DNA from: Piscicola geometra
Lineage: Eukaryota > Annelida > Clitellata > Hirudinida > Piscicolidae
Assembly: GCA_943735955.1 (NCBI GenBank)
Contig: OX030962.1
Span: 3,321,239-3,385,238, forward strand
Direction: 5' to 3'
Length of the DNA: 64,000 nucleotides
Shown: positions 46,801-59,745 of the stretch, piece by piece
Position numbering within the stretch: the stretch's first letter is position 1
Layout of the letters: every line of letters begins with the position of its first letter
The notes under the pieces: model-generated
The model's database searches: none
What the model saw: the letters and a program-made list of their open reading frames with translations, nothing else
What the model was told of the DNA's origin: nothing
Translations under genes and position numbers: made by a program

Positions 46801-49800
46801 TGATGAGAGTGTGTACATTGTGCAAGAGTTTGTGCAAGGGATGACTCTGAAAGAAATTCTTGCTGGTATGGAGGGTGTGATGATGTAGGACGTGAGCGAT
46901 TTAGTGAGAGCAAAGTTTGACTTATTGTACTTTTCAAAACAAAAATTTACAATAACCTTATTCCTACAGATAACTCCAGGGACATTGCATGGACAAGAAG
47001 GCTTAAAATTGTACGATATATCACGATATCTCGAAACTCGTTAATAAATTATTTTCCTATTTTTTAGCATTCATTAATTTTTCAACATTTAGTTTAAAAA
47101 ATATTATTCACCATTTTTAATTTTTATTTATAAATTTATTATTAATAATATCACTCACTATTTTTTATAATTATTATTATTGTTGAAAAATGTATTTAGA
47201 TTATTATTTTTATTAGTTAAAACTTTAACTAGATTATTATTTTTATTAATATTAGTCATCTAGATTTATTTTATACTGACCAAAGTTTTCACTCCCGAGG
47301 GTGGGGTCTGTCTGAACTTTCTCAGTTTTATTTTTATTCTTTGCGGTCATGTGTTGCATGCTTTCAAGTGTTTACGATCTTTTTGAACCACCTTTTCCCT
47401 GGTCTTTTTGTTTCTGAAACCACCATTCTTTTCTCTTTGGTGAATCACGTTCCATATGCCCAAACCATCTCATTCTTCATAATTGATGTAAGCAGCAATG
47501 TCCTGGATTTCCTTATTTTGTTGGAGTTGTGTTGAACTGAAGACATCTTTTGATTTGACGTGCACATTTAACGGATCATGGCCTGGTCATTGCGTTGAAG
47601 GCGGTTGATTGATTCTGTGGTGACAGCCCAGGTTTCAGAGGCGTGAAACAATTTAGTTCTGGCTGATTTGGTGTACACGCGATTTCTAATAAGATTGGAA
47701 AGTGTCTGTGAGTAGAGGAATAAGTTGTCGGAATTTTCTCCACTTTCATCTGGTTATAGTACTTTCTTTCTGCCGACAGCATGTTACTTATGTAGCAGAA
47801 TTCAAGGTTGTTCTCATCAACACAACCTTCAACCATTTTTCTTCCGTCTATCGGTTGAGCTGTGCCTTGACAACGAGAACTCATGTCATTTGGATCTGAG
47901 CGGAGGGAGCCTACAATACTTGAGCATCTCTTGTGCACCCAGGATGAGCAACCGCTGCATAGAATGAAGGTTTTGCCAGAGGACTTGGAATCAGCCTTTC
48001 AGCGCCGGAGCCGAGGAGTCGCTACTCTTTGCAGGAGACGGCGAAAAAACGGCTGGCTTCGGCTTTTAAAATAAAATTTGTAATTGTAAAATGACCTTCA
48101 AGATTTGCTTTCGTCTAAGTGTGTTTCACAAGTAGATACATAAAATATTATTTTTGTTTTTATTGTTTCCAAATTTTTTTGACACAAATAGTTCAACATT
48201 CAAATAATATTGCAAAAAATTATTTTTATCTTTGCAGCACAAAATAATATACATAATTTGAGTAATAATTATATTTCTAATTTAAAATAAATAATAATGC
48301 CAAAATTAATTAGAACTAAAAGTCTAGAATGCAATGAAACAATTTTATTCCTATAACAGTTATAGTTATAAGTAGGCAAAAAATCGAAAAATTGGAAATT
48401 CGTTTCGTCTACTTGGAATATGGTTCACTAGGTTATTTCATGAAACTTTAATGTTGGAAGTTGGTACTTTTGATGAAAAAACCTCCCACCCCACACCAAA
48501 AAACTAAATCGAAGATTTAGACTTAAGCGTTTTCAAGTAAAAAGAAATCATTAGATAATTTAATTTACTCAAATTTTACGATAATAAGGTTACTCAATAT
48601 AATAATTGAAATAATTTAATATTATAAATATTATGAAAAAATATTTGTGCCGCCCACACTTAGAGACCGACCGAAACAGATATTTTTATTTCGGCCGAAA
48701 CAGAAATTAGGCCGAAATTAAAATCCCATTTTCGTCCGAAACCGAAATTAAGCCGAAATTGAATATCAATTTTCGGCCGAAACCGAAATTAAACCGAAAT
48801 TGTAATCATATTTTCGGCCGAAACCGAAATTTTTTCCAATTTTTATTAAAATTAAAAAAATAGTATTTAATGATGACAATGCCAGTTTAATAAGTAAATC
48901 CAAACAAGCGTATATTTTAAGCAAACAAATAAAAGTTTTCAACAAAATTTTTGTTGATGTGACAGGCTTTGCTTTGGTCAGACTGACATTTTTAAAAAAA
49001 CTTCCAAATAGGATTCAACGACATTCTCACAATTTATTTTCGAATTAATTAATCGAAGCCAAATCTTCTCGTTCGTTCGACTTATATATAGTGTTTTTCA
49101 AAGAATGGATATCTAGAATTCCACATGCTTCTATATGTTTTTCGAACAATTAGTCTTGTCACCCATAAATCAATTAACTACGATATCTAATAGATATCTA
49201 ATAGAGATGAGAATCGAACCCAAACTTAATAATTCGAGTTCGATTGAGGATATACAGATACTTACTTTTGACAAAAACATTTTTTAAACAAATGTTTTAA
49301 AAAATAGAATTTGCTTGAAAAAAGTTTTGTTAAATATCATCATTGAACGTATCCCAATTTACTTAAATTTCAAATACATGATGCTTGCTCCAGATGCTTG
49401 TATATGTTATTCGAATAATTGGACTGATGACACCCATAAATCAATCAACCACGATAAATAATAGATATCTAATAGAGAATCGAATCCGAACTTAATAGTT
49501 CGATTGAAGATACAGATATATCAGATAAACTACATAAATAAATAAAAATTCGGTTTTTCGGTAAATATGAAATCTATTTCGGCCGAAACCAAAATTGAGC
49601 CGAAATTACAAAATTATTTTCGGCCGAAACCGAAAAATTGCCGAAATTGTAAAATTAGATTCGGCCGAAACCGAAAAATGGCCGAAAATAAGAAAATTGG
49701 CAATTTCGGCGCCGAAACCGAAGCCGAACCGAATTTCGGTCGGTCTCTACCCACACTACACTTGGCTTAAGCAGTGGTATGAATAAAGTATTGCAATTGG

Positions 49801-52800
49801 TTGAAATGGATTAAGGATATATCTGGTTTTACACATTTTTATGGTGGAAATAAGCAATTATAGAAAATTTTTAGTGTATTTGGACATGCACTCGGCATTC
49901 GTCTTCAGCTGGTGGCTTCTGATCTCAGCTAAACCCTGGAACCGATTCAATGAGTTTCTTCTCTACCTTTAGTAAATAATGGGATCCAGTGGGCTGTTTT
50001 TTTAAGAGAAAAAAAATTCAGGTTTTTTCCAAGGCAAAAATTCTTGTTCACCACTTTAATGATCTCACTGAGTTCTCAAGCTAAAACCCACAGATAAATA
50101 TTGCCTAGACTGTCTATTAAGAGAAGTTATGGAACCTTCCTATTTCAAGTTGTTCTGGTGGTGTTTTTCGACTTGGATGTGCATTTGGTGTCAGAAGCAG
50201 CAGTTGAGCACTTGGAGTAAGTCTATAAGTTGATTTTTATTATGCAGCCCCTTCTCAAGACGATTTTAGATAGGCAAAAGAGAGACTAGGACATTGATGA
50301 AGAGGCCTTACCTATGAAGTACCCAATCAGTGAGCAGGCTTCTGAAATCGATGACACTCTTGTTCACAACCTTAGAATGGAAAAACAGTGTGGTAAGGTG
50401 AACCATAGACTAAAAAACTAGTAAATTGAATGCAATCAGTAGATCCATCATCCTATAAAATAGCCAGCAGCCTGGAGATAGACAGATCCCGTCTTTCGGA
50501 GTCTTCAAAGCAACGGGTCCAAAAAAATTGAAAATGAAAGTATCAACCAAGAAAGATTAAAAATATATAAAAATAAAAACGTTTCAAAAAGTTTCAAAAA
50601 ATGTGTTTTTCTAGTGAATAAAAGGTTTAACATCACCCATTTTGTGTGTTTTTTTCAGTCGCGGGTGGGGGAAAGGGTTTATTTTTGACATAAAAAATAA
50701 TTTTCGTGTCAAACTTCTTGTATTGTTATCGTAATCATGTCCTTAGTGGACGTTTTGAAAATTTGAAATTGATGTTTATGCCTTCTCCTATTATAGTTTA
50801 CTATCTTTAAACTGGAGAAAAGCTAATTAAAATAAAAGTATACATGTTTATAAACCAATCAGAAGACACTGCTTATCATAAATTGTGCTGTATTTCTTTG
50901 AGAAATGTTTATAGCAAAAAGTTCGCGAAAAGTTGTCTCGTGTCTCGTCTATAGAGATCTGGAGCCGAGTCGAAAATAAAAAGATGGCTCTGCAAGCCTG
51001 CTCAGGACCAAACCTTGATGCACCATAACGCCTACTTCAAACTCATCATTGTAACCTTCACCAACTTTTATTTTGTCTTCCACTTCCGAATACATAGACT
51101 GCACAACTTTTGCCAGCCAATCCTCGATTCAGAGCTTACATAATGCCCACCATATTAATTATTCTTCATGAAGGTCCACAAAAAAGCCTTTTTTTCTTTC
51201 ATTGGGAATCCTTCCTTCTGATATGATGCACTCAGCAGACTTGAGCATCTCAGCGACGATGCCAGACGGACCAGCTGCCTTGTCATTCATGGCTTCCATG
51301 ATCATTTCGGTAGTGATCGGCACACTAGGTCCTTTAACTGAGTCTTCCACCGATAGATCCTCAGGGCACCATGGGAACTCTAGGTTCAGCAGACGCTCAT
51401 AGTGCTTCTTCCAGGCTTTCATTTTCGAGTTTTCACTCAATGACATTTCATCAGCATCGTTCCTTACTGGCAGCTCTCCGATTTTGTTTTAATTCATCTT
51501 TTGTGCAAGACAAAAGACTTCTGCTGTTGATAATACTAAGAACTTTTTTTTCGGCAGCACTCATAGTGACATGAAAAGCTTGTATGCAAGCATGTTTTGC
51601 AGCGTTGTATTCTGTACAGTTGCCATCATGACTTGAAGTTTCTGTAGCACATTTGACAGATTTTAAAATGGTTAAGTCAGGCTGTGAACGTGTTGCGCAG
51701 TTCAAATATTAGTTATTTTTGGCAAAATATATTTTTTGAGTTTTATCTAACACATCACCAAATGATCAACTGGTCAAAAATATAACAATCTAAAAGTTTA
51801 ACATGGATGATAAAAACACCTCATCCACTGCCCACTCAGCCATCAACCAGCCATCAACCGTCACAACCTTCCCACCCATCCTGCCGTGCAGACCATAGGC
51901 GTAAGTGAAGGCATGCTCTACCTGCACAGCAACCACACAATCCACTGCAGCCTCCAGTCGCACAACGTCATCATCGACCGACATGACATTCCTAAGGTTT
52001 GCTTGCTCACGATGATGATGATGATGTTTGAATATTTATTATTACTTAATATTTGTTTTTTTTTGTTCACTGTTGTGCTAATGGTATGTTGGTTTTGTGC
52101 CTTTATTTCCGTGAGCGTTGTTATAATGCTTAGTTGAATATAGATTCGCTTCCCTCATGAAATCATCGTTCTTTAATCATCATCAGCACGATTATCATCA
52201 TCAGCACCATTATCATCATCACCATTATTGCCATGATCATTATCGTCACTATCATTTCATTTCACCAGATAAGTGATTTTGGCTTCTGGAGCATATGGCA
52301 AAGCCTCAAGAAGCAATGCTCCAAAGGCAAAGACTGTGTCTGTAAGCCCTTCAGATAAATTAATTATTTATAATATTTAAAAATAATAAGAATAATATTA
52401 CTATTTATTACAAAATTTGCATTTTAAAATACTTTAAAAAATATTTAACTTTTATTTAATCACCACTTGTACTTAACACGCAGGTGAAGCTGTGAAGGAA
52501 CGAGGGTCAGGGGGCAGTGTGCGCTGGTTGGCTCCTGAGGTGCTCACGTGCTGCGAAGAGGCAACCATTCACAAGAGGCCATCGGCACATCCAATCCGCC
52601 TTCCTTCCTGTCAATCAAAAAGCTCGCAAATGATTGGGCGATGCGTTTCATTGGGGGCTGGCCTCACTGTTGGGAGTCGTTCCTTCACCCAATCCAACCA
52701 TCTGAATGCATCTATCAAATCATCACTCGACCCCTCCCCCACGCCCTCACATGCGAAATCTTTCACCAAATCAACGTCGAGTATTTGTCGAGTAGGCGTC

Positions 52801-53792
52801 TTCGTGAAGAGTTTCATCGCCTCCTCCCGCATCAGCATTGGAGGCAGTTTGAGGGGGAGGAGAGTTGCTGACTTGAGGGCAGAAAAAGGTGGGGTCACAG
52901 AGGAGGGTAGTGAATTGAGTAGTGCTACTGATAATGATTTTAGTTGCTACAGTAGTAGTGTGTCGTTGGCTGGGGTGGGGTTGGCGGGAGGGGGTGGGAG
53001 CCAGGTGGAGTGGTGGAGTGACGTGTACTCTTTTGGTATGCTGATGTGGCACGTTGCCGTGAGGAAAGAACCCTTTGCTGAAGAGGAGGACGAAGATGAG
53101 GTGCCTTCATGATGATGATGATGATGATGATGATGATTATGGCGATGACGATGATGATGACGATGATGATGACGATGATGATGATGATAGTAAAAAAAAC
53201 AAATATATTAATACTTTACGGATAAGTAATAATAAACGATATTTGTTCATAAAAACTAAAATCATAACAATTCTTCACGCCAGGTGCGTAGACTAGTTTT
53301 GGAAGGTTACAGACCAGGAATTGCCACTACGTCATCATCATCAACATCGTTCTCATCACCATTGCCTTCTTCGCCATCATCATCTTCATCATCATCAACG
53401 TCACATTTTCCTTCCGAGAGTTACAGAGATCTGATGGAGCTGTGCTGGACTCCTGAAGCCTTGCACCGACCTCCCTTCAAACAAGTGTTGTCTTTATTGC
53501 TATTGATGATGTGCTTTTTTAATTGGTTGATTTATGTCATTATTATTACTTATTTTATTATCATTAATTGTTTTATTATTATTAACTATTTTATTCTGAT
53601 TTATTATTTATCTTTTCAAAATTATTTTTGTTATCATCATTGGGTCATTAAAAAGACACACTACAACACTCCATTCAGATACTCTTGCATTTATCGAAAA
53701 CGTTGTCGGAGCTTGAAGATGCCGAGAAGAAGGGCCAAAAAGGCGCCAACACCACCAACCTCCTCCTCAAGAGTGCCTTGAACATACTGTAG
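40866..53792 (+). CDS. Single-pass membrane protein with TKL-type pseudokinase domain
   Basis: Thirteen exons: 40866-41086, 41362-41464, 41549-42316, 42523-43126, 45329-45599, 45906-46032, 46763-46865, 46970-47010, 51892-51996, 52269-52341, 52484-53100, 53284-53484, 53679-53792. Phases agree at every junction; 3348 nt, 1115 residues. Signal peptide about 1-20 (LQLAIYFILLTPITS); Asn/Asp/Ser-rich ectodomain to about 518; transmembrane helix about 521-543 (VVIVAGAVCIAG). Kinase from about 647: GGFGTAY loop (660-666), VVVAKK Lys near 678, hinge YIVQEF, RLKITIGVSEGMLYLHS, HCSLQSHN (764-771), DFG (784-786), RWLAPE, about 140 inserted residues, SDVYSFG (984-990), RPPFKQ. HRD Asp is Ser and helix C shows no Glu, so catalysis is unlikely. 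The pattern is RLK/Pelle/IRAK-like. The ligand is unknown. Confidence 0.85.
43430..44400 (-). pseudogene. RTE/BovB-like LINE 3' fragment in pseudokinase intron 4
   Basis: Minus-strand frames 43813 to 43439 and 44045 to 43820 contain the typical C-terminal end of an RTE-type ORF: RRMEEGRIPKDMLYGELATG, HRPVGRPQLRFKDVCKRDLK, DPGRWEELADDRRGWRQ, and the terminal CSRCNRDCRSRIGLLSHSR zinc-finger-like motif. The frames are broken. The part from 44190 to 44400 (REQFWNLKLSQSKGK) is less certain. It is an intronic insertion antisense to the host gene. Confidence 0.8.
44640..45325. other. ACA-rich simple sequence in pseudokinase intron 4
   Basis: The downstream half of intron 4 is dominated by irregular CACAACAACA, CTCCACAACA and AACACTCCACAAC motifs. 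It is not a clean tandem array but a compositionally biased stretch. It ends at the acceptor of exon 5 (caacacag at 45321-45328). Confidence 0.6.
47560..47945 (-). pseudogene. LINE ORF2 C-terminal fragment in pseudokinase intron 8
   Basis: On the minus strand a frame reading TLSNLIRNRVYTKSARTKLF, then HASETWAVTTESINRLQRND QAMIR, corresponds to the SETWxxxxxxxxRLxRNDxxMIR motif following the polymerase domain of many invertebrate LINEs. Upstream, ENNLEFCYISNMLS matches the usual FxYLGxxIS region. Frames are broken and no further parts were found nearby. Confidence 0.6.
48365..50790. repeat. Interspersed repeat family C, copy 2
   Basis: Repeat homologous to 9541-10760, interrupted by the hAT at 48661-49749. 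Before the insertion it has GGAATATGGTTCACTAGG, TTGGAAGTTGGTACTTTTGA and the CCACCCCACACC stretch; after it come ACACTTGGCTTAAGCAGTGG, CAGCCCCTTCTCAAGACG and ATCAGTGAGCAGGCTTCTGA. It lies in pseudokinase intron 8. It may be a DNA transposon or LINE, but no diagnostic domain was seen. Confidence 0.6.
48661..49749. mobile_element. Non-autonomous hAT, TTTCGGCCGAAA family, copy 2
   Basis: A 1089-bp element with ends TAGAGACCGACCGAAA and TTTCGGTCGGTCTCTA and a perfect 8-bp duplication CCCACACT (48653-48660, 49750-49757). Its orientation is inverted relative to the copy at 14483-16183 and it lacks the (CA)n tract. Both ends have the palindrome TTTCGGCCGAAA array. It is inserted in family C repeat copy 2, whose undisturbed site can be read at about 9797 (GTCGCCCACACTACACTGG). 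It has no coding capacity. Confidence 0.92.
51159..51480 (-). pseudogene. RTE-like LINE fragment before the RT domain, in pseudokinase intron 8
   Basis: The minus-strand frame reads LPVRNDADEMSLSENSKMKA, then WKKHYERLLNLEFPW, EDLSVEDSVKGPSVPIT, NDKAAGPSGIVAEMLKSA and EGRIPNERKKGFFVDLHEE. This is the linker and start of the reverse transcriptase of an RTE-type LINE (KAWKxHYERLLNxE and KAAGPSGIxxEM are diagnostic). It is truncated on both sides. Confidence 0.8.
53108..53192. repeat. (ATG)n array at the exon 11 donor of the pseudokinase gene
   Basis: About 28 ATG/ACG units start 7 nt after the inferred donor (GAG followed by gtgcct). Similar ATG or CAT arrays occur just after the exon 9 donor (52010-52024) and after the KIFAP3 exon 3 donor. 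The Asp-rich frame across this array is therefore read as intronic. Confidence 0.85.
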
Positions 53793-55266
53793 CCTGGCGT
53801 TTGCGCCTTGGTGTGCAGCGCTGCACTATTAACATTCTATCGAATAATAATCATGTTTAACTTTGAGTTTTGGTGCAAAGGAATGACGATTAAGATTGTA
53901 GTTTTTCCCTAACCTGGCTGGTCACTAGAAAGAACGACCGAAGTTTCTATTCACCACTTGCATTTCACGATTTCGTGCATGATTCAACTTCAAAGTATTC
54001 ATTTAAGCGATTTTTTTTATTTTGCATGATTATTTTGTCCAAGCATAATATTGTAGTCGATTGTGTCATTCTAGTAGTATTCTGTGAATGGAAATTTAAA
54101 AATGCAACTTTTCATTTTTATTGATATTTATATATTTTTTATGATGGTTTCTATTGTATATTTGCCTGTAAATCCTGTGATAAATGTACAGATAATATTA
54201 TGGTATATGATAGGATGGTTGAGAGTTGTTGAATGCTTGTGTGAATGTTTTGGACTGTTTGAATATTTTATTAATTGAAATATGCTTTTGACATTGAGTT
54301 TTGTGTTTTGAAACACAACTTTCCTTCCTGCATTCGTATTTTGCCTTTTACCGACATATTGCCCGTTTTGCTCAAGACTTAAAGCTTCCTCCCTTTGTAT
54401 AAGGTGCATCTTTTATGAATAAATACACTAAAACAACAATTTTATTTAAAAAATTCATTGAAAAAACTAATTTAAAATAAATAAAAATTCCATTAATCGA
54501 ACTCAATCCATAAAATAATATTATATCCATTAGCAATTTAAATTGAAGAAATGCAACACAATTTAGAATGGATCTGTCAACAAAAAATTCAACAAGGAAT
54601 TGATGATTTATGGCCAAGGTAAACACAGAGTTGCTTCGATTCGAATCAATTTGAGCAACAATTTCGACCGTGTCAACATCATTATAGCCTTCAAAATTAA
54701 TGGCATTTCAGACTTTTTGATTTAGAGAAGTTTAAACATATAATAAGTTTACATTAAGACTAAGTTTAAGATATCGTTTTACTTTTATTATTATCATATC
54801 ATCTTTTTTTTCTCGTCATCATCATTGTCATTTTTTTCTTGTTTCCGTTATCATCATTATCATCATCTTCTTCTTCATCACCACCATTACCATCTTCATC
54901 ATCATGCTCCCTCACAACACCAAAATATTTATCTTCACTTTTAGCAATCCTCTCTCTATTTCCACTTCACCATCATTTCCACCGATCATGACGCCAGTGT
55001 ATCTTCTCTTCTCATTTCATCCCTACCATTTATAGCATTTTAAACAGCTATGTTGCTTCCAACATAAACAACCTCTATTCCCCGACATCCGATTCTGTTC
55101 CATCTAGCCATCCGTCCGTCATTTCCCTATTTAATGTGTTTGTTCTTTTGTGTACAAGTATGTGTTTTTGTACGCTAGTTTAACCAAGTTTGAAGATTTA
55201 TGTTTTGTTTTGAGAGTTTGATAAATAATTTTCTAAAATAATACTCACAGACACCCATGGTAAATA
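53793..55266. other. 3' flank of the pseudokinase gene, no further gene seen
   Basis: AT-rich sequence with a CAT/CATCTT-rich pyrimidine patch (54780-54910). A 64-codon hydrophobic frame at 54084-54278 has no known domain and no coding bias. The first part is expected to be 3' UTR. Confidence 0.35.
54418..54423 (+). terminator. Candidate polyadenylation signal
   Basis: AATAAA lies 626 nt after the pseudokinase stop codon and is followed by A-rich and T-rich sequence. It is a reasonable 3' end for the transcript, but in AT-rich DNA the hexamer is common. Confidence 0.3.
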
Positions 55267-55480
55267 TTAGAGCTGTGCTTTAATCTACGTTAACTTTCGA
55301 TTAACGCTGTTCAATATTTTACCGCATTTAAAAAAATTAGCGCATTTTAAAACTTTAATGCATTTAAATATATCCAAATTAATCTGTTTTTTGCTGTTTT
55401 GGTTACATTGCCAGCAAGTGAACACAAACACTACTAATTTACTGTCAACAAACGAATATGAAAAATTGCATTTCAATCAA
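55267..55480 (+). mobile_element. ZBED-like hAT left end (TAGAGCTGTG)
   Basis: Starts TTAGAGCTGTGCTTTAATC with TTAACG subterminal repeats, then a transposase fragment (LHCQQVNTNTTNLLSTNEYE) matching the inverted copy at 6420-6955. It is followed by an L2 tail (55477-55560) and other DNA; the remaining transposase fragments resume at about 56100. The element is dead. Confidence 0.6.
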
Positions 55481-55560
55481 TCAATCACTAATTATTTGTA
55501 TAGCGCCCTTTACTATGTGAACAAAGGCGCTCTTCAAATAAATTTGTTAAATAAAACGGT
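55477..55560 (-). mobile_element. L2-like LINE tail inserted in hAT remnant
   Basis: Read on the minus strand: GAAGAGCGCCTTTGTTCACA, AAGGGCGCTATACAAATAAT, then TGATTGATTGATTGA. This is the same 3' architecture as the fragments at 13640-13706 and 22174-22235. Confidence 0.75.
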
Positions 55561-56095
55561 TTTTAGACCACTACCAATAAATTTATATATATAAATTTAA
55601 ATATATTTAAAAACAATCAACCTCAATAATCCAACCTCACCCACACCACCATGACAATCACCGCCAAAAAATCACTATCACCACAATTGTAAATTTAATC
55701 ATCACCACAATACCAACACTCATACCACAGCACAATCATCACCATATCATCCTCAAAACAACAAAACACAATCATCATTCTTCTCAATTTTCTGTCTTGC
55801 CACTGGTGCCGAGGCTGCGAAAGAGGGTGAAAGAGAAGTCCTTGCCAACGCTGGTACTGCTGCTGCTAATGAAGGATTTCTCCTTTATGTCGCAGCTCAC
55901 TTGATTCCCTGCGGCCATCTTGGTCTGCTGCGGCCATTCTCGACAGATTCAAAACAACCAACATTCGCACTAAGAACATTCTAATTAATTAAATTTAATT
56001 TTTAATTAGACTTAAGATTCTAAAATTTCAATATATTATACCCAAAACCGTTTATTCTAAAAATTTATTTGAGCGGCTGCCAAAATGACAGCCGC
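55561..56095 (-). other. Region with a 44-codon GC-richer frame at 55784-55918
   Basis: A minus-strand frame from ATG at 55918 to TGA at 55784 encodes 44 residues including DIKEKSFISSSSTSVGKDF and LFRSLGTSGK. Its base composition is clearly richer in GC than the surroundings, and a second ATGGCCGCAG occurs just upstream near 55940. It could be a first exon or a small gene, but no partner exon or homology is recognised. The rest of the stretch is CA-rich low-complexity sequence. Confidence 0.3.
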
Positions 56096-56819
56096 TAACC
56101 AAAAAACTTCTAATTTCTTGAAGATTTGCAAAAGAAATTCTAGAGGATGAAAAATACTTGAAATTTTCAAAAGTGTTACTTGCAATTTATCATTTTACAC
56201 AAGAAATATGCACTTCAGAAGATGATTCAGCTTATGTCATTTGTTTCACACACCAAATTTATTTTGAAATTGGAGCAGAGAATGAATAATCAGAATATCC
56301 AATGGTCAAAAATTGTCACATCATTAAACCCCGAATTAAAATTTTTTAATGTTTTCAAAAAAATAAAAGAGTTAAAGAAAATATAAGAAGAAAATACAAC
56401 CTAAAACTATACAGGCTTCACCAAACAAAAGACTACAAACATATCTAACTTCAGATTCTGAAGATGAAGATACCTCAATGATTACTAAGTCAATCATTAA
56501 ACGTTATATAAAAGAATCTGAGGTAGGCTTTGAGAGTTGTTTTCTTTTTTGGTGGCAACAACACGAAGGGGCATATCCGGCTCTTGCGAAACTGGAAAGA
56601 AAGTACTTGTCATCTTCTGCAAGTACAGTTCCATGTGAACGTCTATTCAGCTTGTCAGAACACATAGTTAGCAAGAAAAAAGTCTCTTTAGACCCAACTA
56701 ATGTTGAAAAACTGATGTGTTACAAATCCTTTTTCTTTTCTTTTATGGGATCGTTTTTATTCTTTCATATGTGGATCATATGTGGAGTAACTGGCTCAAA
56801 AATGATGTGTGACAATTGA
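56096..56819 (+). pseudogene. ZBED-like hAT transposase, 3' half
   Basis: Broken plus-strand frames. At 56160-56390 the sequence matches the 6532-6744 fragment. At 56478-56760 a frame contains FWWQQHEGAYPALAKLERKY, then SSSASTVPCERLFSLSEHIV and DPTNVEKLMCYK. This is the classic hAT dimerisation domain, with the W-W, P-L-A and S-P-C-E-R-x-F-S signature intact. The catalytic region between the two is largely missing. A frame change and stops precede it, so it is inactive. Confidence 0.8.
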
Positions 56820-57425
56820 ATGTTTTATCATTTATGTAGTTATTTTTATTTCTTTAAAATGTAAATTACTTTTTTTTTAAATTCTGATAAAATGTTTATT
56901 AGATTTGTAAGAGAAAAAAATTTAAATACTATTTTATACAAATGTTATCCAACCTTCATGGAAAGGATGCTGAAACTGTGCAAAGACAGCTCAAAAACAC
57001 ATAAACAAGTTTACGTGCAGATCAGTCTGATCTCAATGCATATATCGAACTGCAAGAACTCTTTTGAGCCACAAAAAACAGACCAGAAGGCATTTTTTCC
57101 GCGGCACGACTAAATGACTCCAAAGATTTTTGCTCACAGCCCACGATTTAAGCTGGATGCCTGGTTCGATGTATTTTTTCCGTAAATTATGTAAATAAAA
57201 ACTTTTTTCTGTATTTTATGTAAATGAAATATTTTCTCTATTTTATGTAAATGGAGATTTTCTGTTTATTATGTAAATAAACTAATTTTTTCAAAATACA
57301 TATAAAAAATTAACGTTCTAAATAAATAATAGGCATATTGGTTTTGTTTTTGTGTTAAGTGATGCAAACATTTTCAGTAAATGAAAAAATTAAAAGCTGT
57401 TCCTCTTTTATTTGGGGCTGTATAT
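56820..57425. other. AT-rich sequence with short repeats, no gene seen
   Basis: A weak tandem pattern TATTTTATGTAAATAAAA occurs three to four times at 57175-57290. The remainder holds no supportable feature. Confidence 0.4.
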
Positions 57426-57572
57426 CAGGGGCATCGATCTGCTGCAAATCTGGGGGGGGGGTTCTACTCAGCATAGACGATGATCTTGGAGGAGTCCTGG
57501 TGTATAAACCATTAAAGTGGACCCTTCACTACTAAAAAGTGGAGAATCTGGACCCCAGGATCGCCGCCCATG
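57426..57572. mobile_element. Small MITE-like element of the CAGGGGCGGCGATC family
   Basis: About 147 bp with end motifs CAGGGGCATCGATCTG and CCAGGATCGCCGCCCATG (complement CATGGGCGGCGATCCTGG), which match the right ends of the ZMYM1-like hAT copies. The flanks CTGTATAT and CTGAATAC agree at 6 of 8 positions and may be a decayed 8-bp duplication. The element has no coding capacity and was probably mobilised by that hAT transposase. Confidence 0.6.
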
Positions 57573-59599
<2,027 letters not shown>

Positions 59600-59600
<1 letters not shown>

Positions 59601-59745
59601 GGGTTGGCTTAGATGGTAAGTCGTCGAACCAGCAACTCAAAAGTCACCAGTTCAAACCCCTGATGAGCAACCGTATATGATTCGGTATTTCACGACGTAT
59701 ATCATGTGAGTAACTTGGCACTATAAAAATAGGAATATTTTATTC
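59600..59745 (+). other. tRNA-derived SINE-like sequence
   Basis: The stretch GGGTTGGCTTAGATGGTAAG resembles a pol III A-box and D-arm, and about 36 bp on ACCAGTTCAAACCCCTG resembles a B-box and T-arm. The downstream body ends with TTGGCACTATAAAAATAGG, similar to the CACTATAAAT near the 3' end of LINE-2 in this window. I read it as a tRNA-headed SINE that may have borrowed a LINE tail. An actual tRNA gene is unlikely because the acceptor stem does not pair well. Confidence 0.45.

Noticed and set aside
51451..51705. 84-codon minus-strand frame upstream of the RTE fragment
   Set aside because: No motif that I can tie to RTE elements or any other family; not called.
53075..53296. Asp-rich frame after the pseudokinase exon 11
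   Set aside because: An (ATG)n array in the intron; the kinase continues at 53284 in phase.
40866..53792. Identification of the receptor pseudokinase as RYK
   Set aside because: RYK loses DFG and has a WIF ectodomain; here DFG is intact, the catalytic loop is HCS, and no WIF-like segment is visible.
54084..54278. 64-codon hydrophobic frame
   Set aside because: No start context, no conserved motif; lies in the expected 3' UTR of the pseudokinase gene.
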